A DNA stretch of 24,578 nucleotides from CABHOJ01 sp965649545 (GTDB lineage Bacteria; Pseudomonadota; Gammaproteobacteria; Burkholderiales; Methylophilaceae), in assembly GCA_965649545.1 (NCBI GenBank), contig CBFGLF010000008.1:1-24578 (forward strand), written 5' to 3'. Positions 22,791 to 24,578 of this stretch are shown here, in pieces. Every line of letters starts with the position of its first letter. Within the stretch, counting starts at the first letter, position 1. The position numbers were made by a program, and so were the translations under genes. The notes under the pieces are model-generated. The model did not search any database, had not been told where the DNA came from, and was given only the letters and a program-made list of their open reading frames with translations.

Positions 22791-22863
22791 TCACTATTCG
22801 TTATTTTGATTGTGGAAAGCCGCTGGCGTCAGGCCATACCCTGGATTTGCTACGCAATTCCTA

Positions 22864-23247
22864 TCAGTGTTTGATGAGATAGATGGTCAACATCCCTGCG
22901 GCGGTCATCAACAGGGAGCCGAGCACGTGCCCTAAGATATGGGCTGCAGCCCAGCCATACTGCTGTTCGGTCAACATGCCCATGGCTTCCGCCGAGAAGG
23001 CCGAGAAAGTGGTCAAGCCCCCGAGGAAACCGGTCGTGATGAACAAGCGCCATTCGGCACTAGCGACGTATCCGAACGCGAAGGCGCCTATCGCCAGCCC
23101 CATCAGGTAACCGCCGACGAGGTTGGCGACCAGTGTTCCCAAAGGCAAGGCGGCGAAGACTGGATTGAGGTACAGCCCCAATAACCATCGCCCCCAGGCG
23201 CCGAGCGCCGCACCGACGCCGACGGCAACAAATCCCATATAACTCAT
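22864..23247 (-). CDS. crcB: Fluoride ion channel (Fluc/CrcB)
   Basis: Dual-topology dimeric channel that exports fluoride across the inner membrane. The 127 aa equals E. coli CrcB in length, with four membrane helices (about 4-24, 34-56, 68-92, 98-122). Family residues are visible: GRWLLG (19-24), PLGTLVANLVG (35-45; N42), and the TTGFLGGLTTFSAFSAE block (71-87) with the phenylalanine pair F81 and F84. The start at ATG 23245-23247 is chosen for family length and GGCGGG upstream; in-frame ATGs at 23253 and 23301 would lengthen it. No fluoride riboswitch consensus is visible upstream. Divergent from glgA. Confidence 0.95.
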   Translation of the reverse strand: MSYMGFVAVGVGAALGAWGRWLLGLYLNPVFAALPLGTLVANLVGGYLMGLAIGAFAFGYVASAEWRLFITTGFLGGLTTFSAFSAEAMGMLTEQQYGWAAAHILGHVLGSLLMTAAGMLTIYLIKH

Positions 23248-23370
23248 GCACATCCCGCCTTGATTCACTGAACTGCCGCCAGTATGATGCAGGGCAACCA
23301 CTCAGACAAGAAGCGGCCTGCCTCACCACGCACCGAGCCGCCGCCTGAACGTTCATCCAGAGATTAAAAA

Positions 23371-24578
23371 TTGCGCATCCTATTTGTAAGTTCCGAAGCT
23401 TATCCCCTGATCAAGACTGGTGGGTTGGCTGATGTCAGCGGCTCGCTCCCGGCGGCGTTACGTGCTTTGGGCGCCGATGTCAGGCTGTTGATCCCGGGAT
23501 ATCCGGCCGTATTGCAGAAACTGGTCGATCCGCACCGCGTCGCCACGATCGAAGGCCTGCCGGTGATCGGCAGCATCGCATTGATCCAAGGCGAGATGCC
23601 CGGCACGAAAGTCCCGGTACTGGCGATCTCGGCCCCCAGCTTGTACGAGCGGGCGGGCGGCCCATATGTCGACGAGAGCGGCCTCGACTGGGCGGACAAT
23701 CCCCTGCGCTTCGGCATCCTCTCCAAGGTCGCCGCGATCCTGAGTACCCCCGCAAGCCCGCTCAAGCAGTGGCTGCCGGATATCGTCCATTGCAACGACT
23801 GGCAAAGCGGTTTGACCCCGGCTTTCATGCACTATATGGGAGCGCAACGCGCAAAATCCGTGCTGGGGATCCACAATCTTGCGTTTCAGGGCAACTACTC
23901 TGCAGAGTGGGTTGGGATGCTGGGGCTCCCGCCACAAAGTTTCGATATCAATGGCGTGGAATATTACGGCCAGCTGTCCTTCCTGAAAGCCGGCATCTTC
24001 TACAGCGATAGCATCACCACCGTCAGCCCCACCTATGCCAAGGAGATCCAGACGGAAGCTTTCGGCTTTGGCCTGCAAGGGTTGCTCAGTACGCGCGGTC
24101 ATGAGATCCACGGCATCCTCAACGGTATCGAGACGCAGGAATGGGATCCTGCCAACGATCCGCACTTGGCGAAGCACTACGATGTCAAGCGCCTGGCGGG
24201 CAAGAAAGCCGTTAAGGCGGCGCTACAAGCGCAACTCGGCTTGTATCCGGATGCGGATGCGCCTCTCCTTGGTGTGGTGAGTCGGCTGACTTTCCAGAAA
24301 GGCCTGGATACCTTCCTCAGCATCACAGAGCCCTTGCTGCACAAGGGTTGCCAGATCGCCTTGTTGGGTGGTGGTGAAGCCAGCCTGGAGCAAGGGTTCA
24401 GGACCCTTAGCCAGCAGTACCCCCTGCAAGTCAGCACCAATATCGGCTACAACGAAGCCCTCTCTCATCAGATCATGGCAGGGGCCGATATCTTCATCAT
24501 GCCGTCACGCTTCGAACCCTGCGGTTTGAACCAGATGTATGGCTTGCGCTACGGGACGCCACCTGTGGTCACCCGCAC
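23371..24578 (+). CDS. glgA: Glycogen synthase (ADP-glucose, GT5), partial (C-terminus beyond right edge), TTG start
   Basis: Adds glucose from ADP-glucose to glycogen. About 402 of the usual 477 or so residues are present in one open frame. Visible: N-terminal SSEAYPLIKTGGLADVSG with ADP-glucose-binding K15-TGGL, HCNDWQSGLTP and IHNLAFQGNY in the first Rossmann domain, LNGIETQEWDP at the domain hinge, then VSRLTFQKGLD (303-313), and the catalytic SRFEPCGLNQMYG (379-391; E382). The first codon is TTG at 23371; an in-frame TAA two codons upstream rules out extension and no ATG precedes the conserved part. AGAG lies about 7 nt upstream. No clear promoter is visible in the 123-bp gap to crcB. 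Confidence 0.96.
   Translation, partial: MRILFVSSEAYPLIKTGGLADVSGSLPAALRALGADVRLLIPGYPAVLQKLVDPHRVATIEGLPVIGSIALIQGEMPGTKVPVLAISAPSLYERAGGPYVDESGLDWADNPLRFGILSKVAAILSTPASPLKQWLPDIVHCNDWQSGLTPAFMHYMGAQRAKSVLGIHNLAFQGNYSAEWVGMLGLPPQSFDINGVEYYGQLSFLKAGIFYSDSITTVSPTYAKEIQTEAFGFGLQGLLSTRGHEIHGILNGIETQEWDPANDPHLAKHYDVKRLAGKKAVKAALQAQLGLYPDADAPLLGVVSRLTFQKGLDTFLSITEPLLHKGCQIALLGGGEASLEQGFRTLSQQYPLQVSTNIGYNEALSHQIMAGADIFIMPSRFEPCGLNQMYGLRYGTPPVVTR

Noticed and set aside
23248..23370. Possible fluoride riboswitch upstream of crcB
   Set aside because: I looked for the conserved GGxGAUGG-type start and pseudoknot pieces on the minus strand and did not find them.
1..24578. CRISPR array, insertion sequence, toxin-antitoxin or defence island
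   Set aside because: Read through both strands: no spaced direct repeats, transposase or integrase motifs, or toxin-like small gene pairs; nearly all sequence is conserved housekeeping genes.

Overview
The window is a gene-dense stretch of ordinary proteobacterial chromosome of moderately high GC. Gene order and protein resemblance point to a betaproteobacterium, perhaps Nitrosomonadales (Gallionellaceae-like). The clues are rpsB-tsf-pyrH-frr-uppS-cdsA-dxr-rseP in one run, map next to glnD, rpsF-priB-rpsR-rplI followed by dnaB-alr-radA, and a hopanoid-type hpnCDE squalene module. The taxonomic placement is inference; no species can be named from the sequence alone.

Layout. (1) 1-6563, minus strand: a translation and envelope operon. 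It runs rpsB, an intrinsic terminator, tsf, a hairpin-rich gap, pyrH, frr, uppS (TTG start), cdsA, dxr and rseP (cut by the left edge). It links ribosome and elongation factors and UMP kinase to isoprenoid, undecaprenyl and phospholipid synthesis and to the sigma-E pathway protease. (2) 6769-10149, plus strand: map and glnD back to back, closed by a strong bidirectional terminator at 10162-10195. (3) 10209-11986, minus strand: mtnP-type phosphorylase, def, tRNA-Ser(UGA), and a small cupin gene behind an AT-rich dyad. (4) 12077-16673, plus strand: hpnC, hpnD and hpnE (farnesyl diphosphate to squalene), translationally overlapped with a small holin-fold membrane protein, then acylphosphatase and a YciK-like SDR whose catalytic Tyr is replaced by His. 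(5) 16691-21190, minus strand: dnaB, alr, radA and a Gph-like HAD phosphatase. (6) 21312-22692, minus strand: rpsF, priB, rpsR and rplI, with a good sigma-70 promoter and a candidate S6:S18-type leader hairpin. (7) 22864-24578: crcB (minus) and glgA (plus, TTG start, cut by the right edge), divergently arranged.

I see no mobile element, prophage, CRISPR array, toxin-antitoxin or defence system, and no gap over 300 bp without a gene. Nothing here looks like a wholly new system. The features that merit a second look are small: a perfect extended -10 that would make dnaB mRNA leaderless, two cistrons (rpsF/priB) in one frame separated by a single stop, a His-for-Tyr SDR with a four-unit 15-bp tandem repeat, several RNA hairpins in ribosomal-protein and pyrH leaders, and an AT-rich 10+10 bp dyad between tRNA-Ser and the cupin gene.
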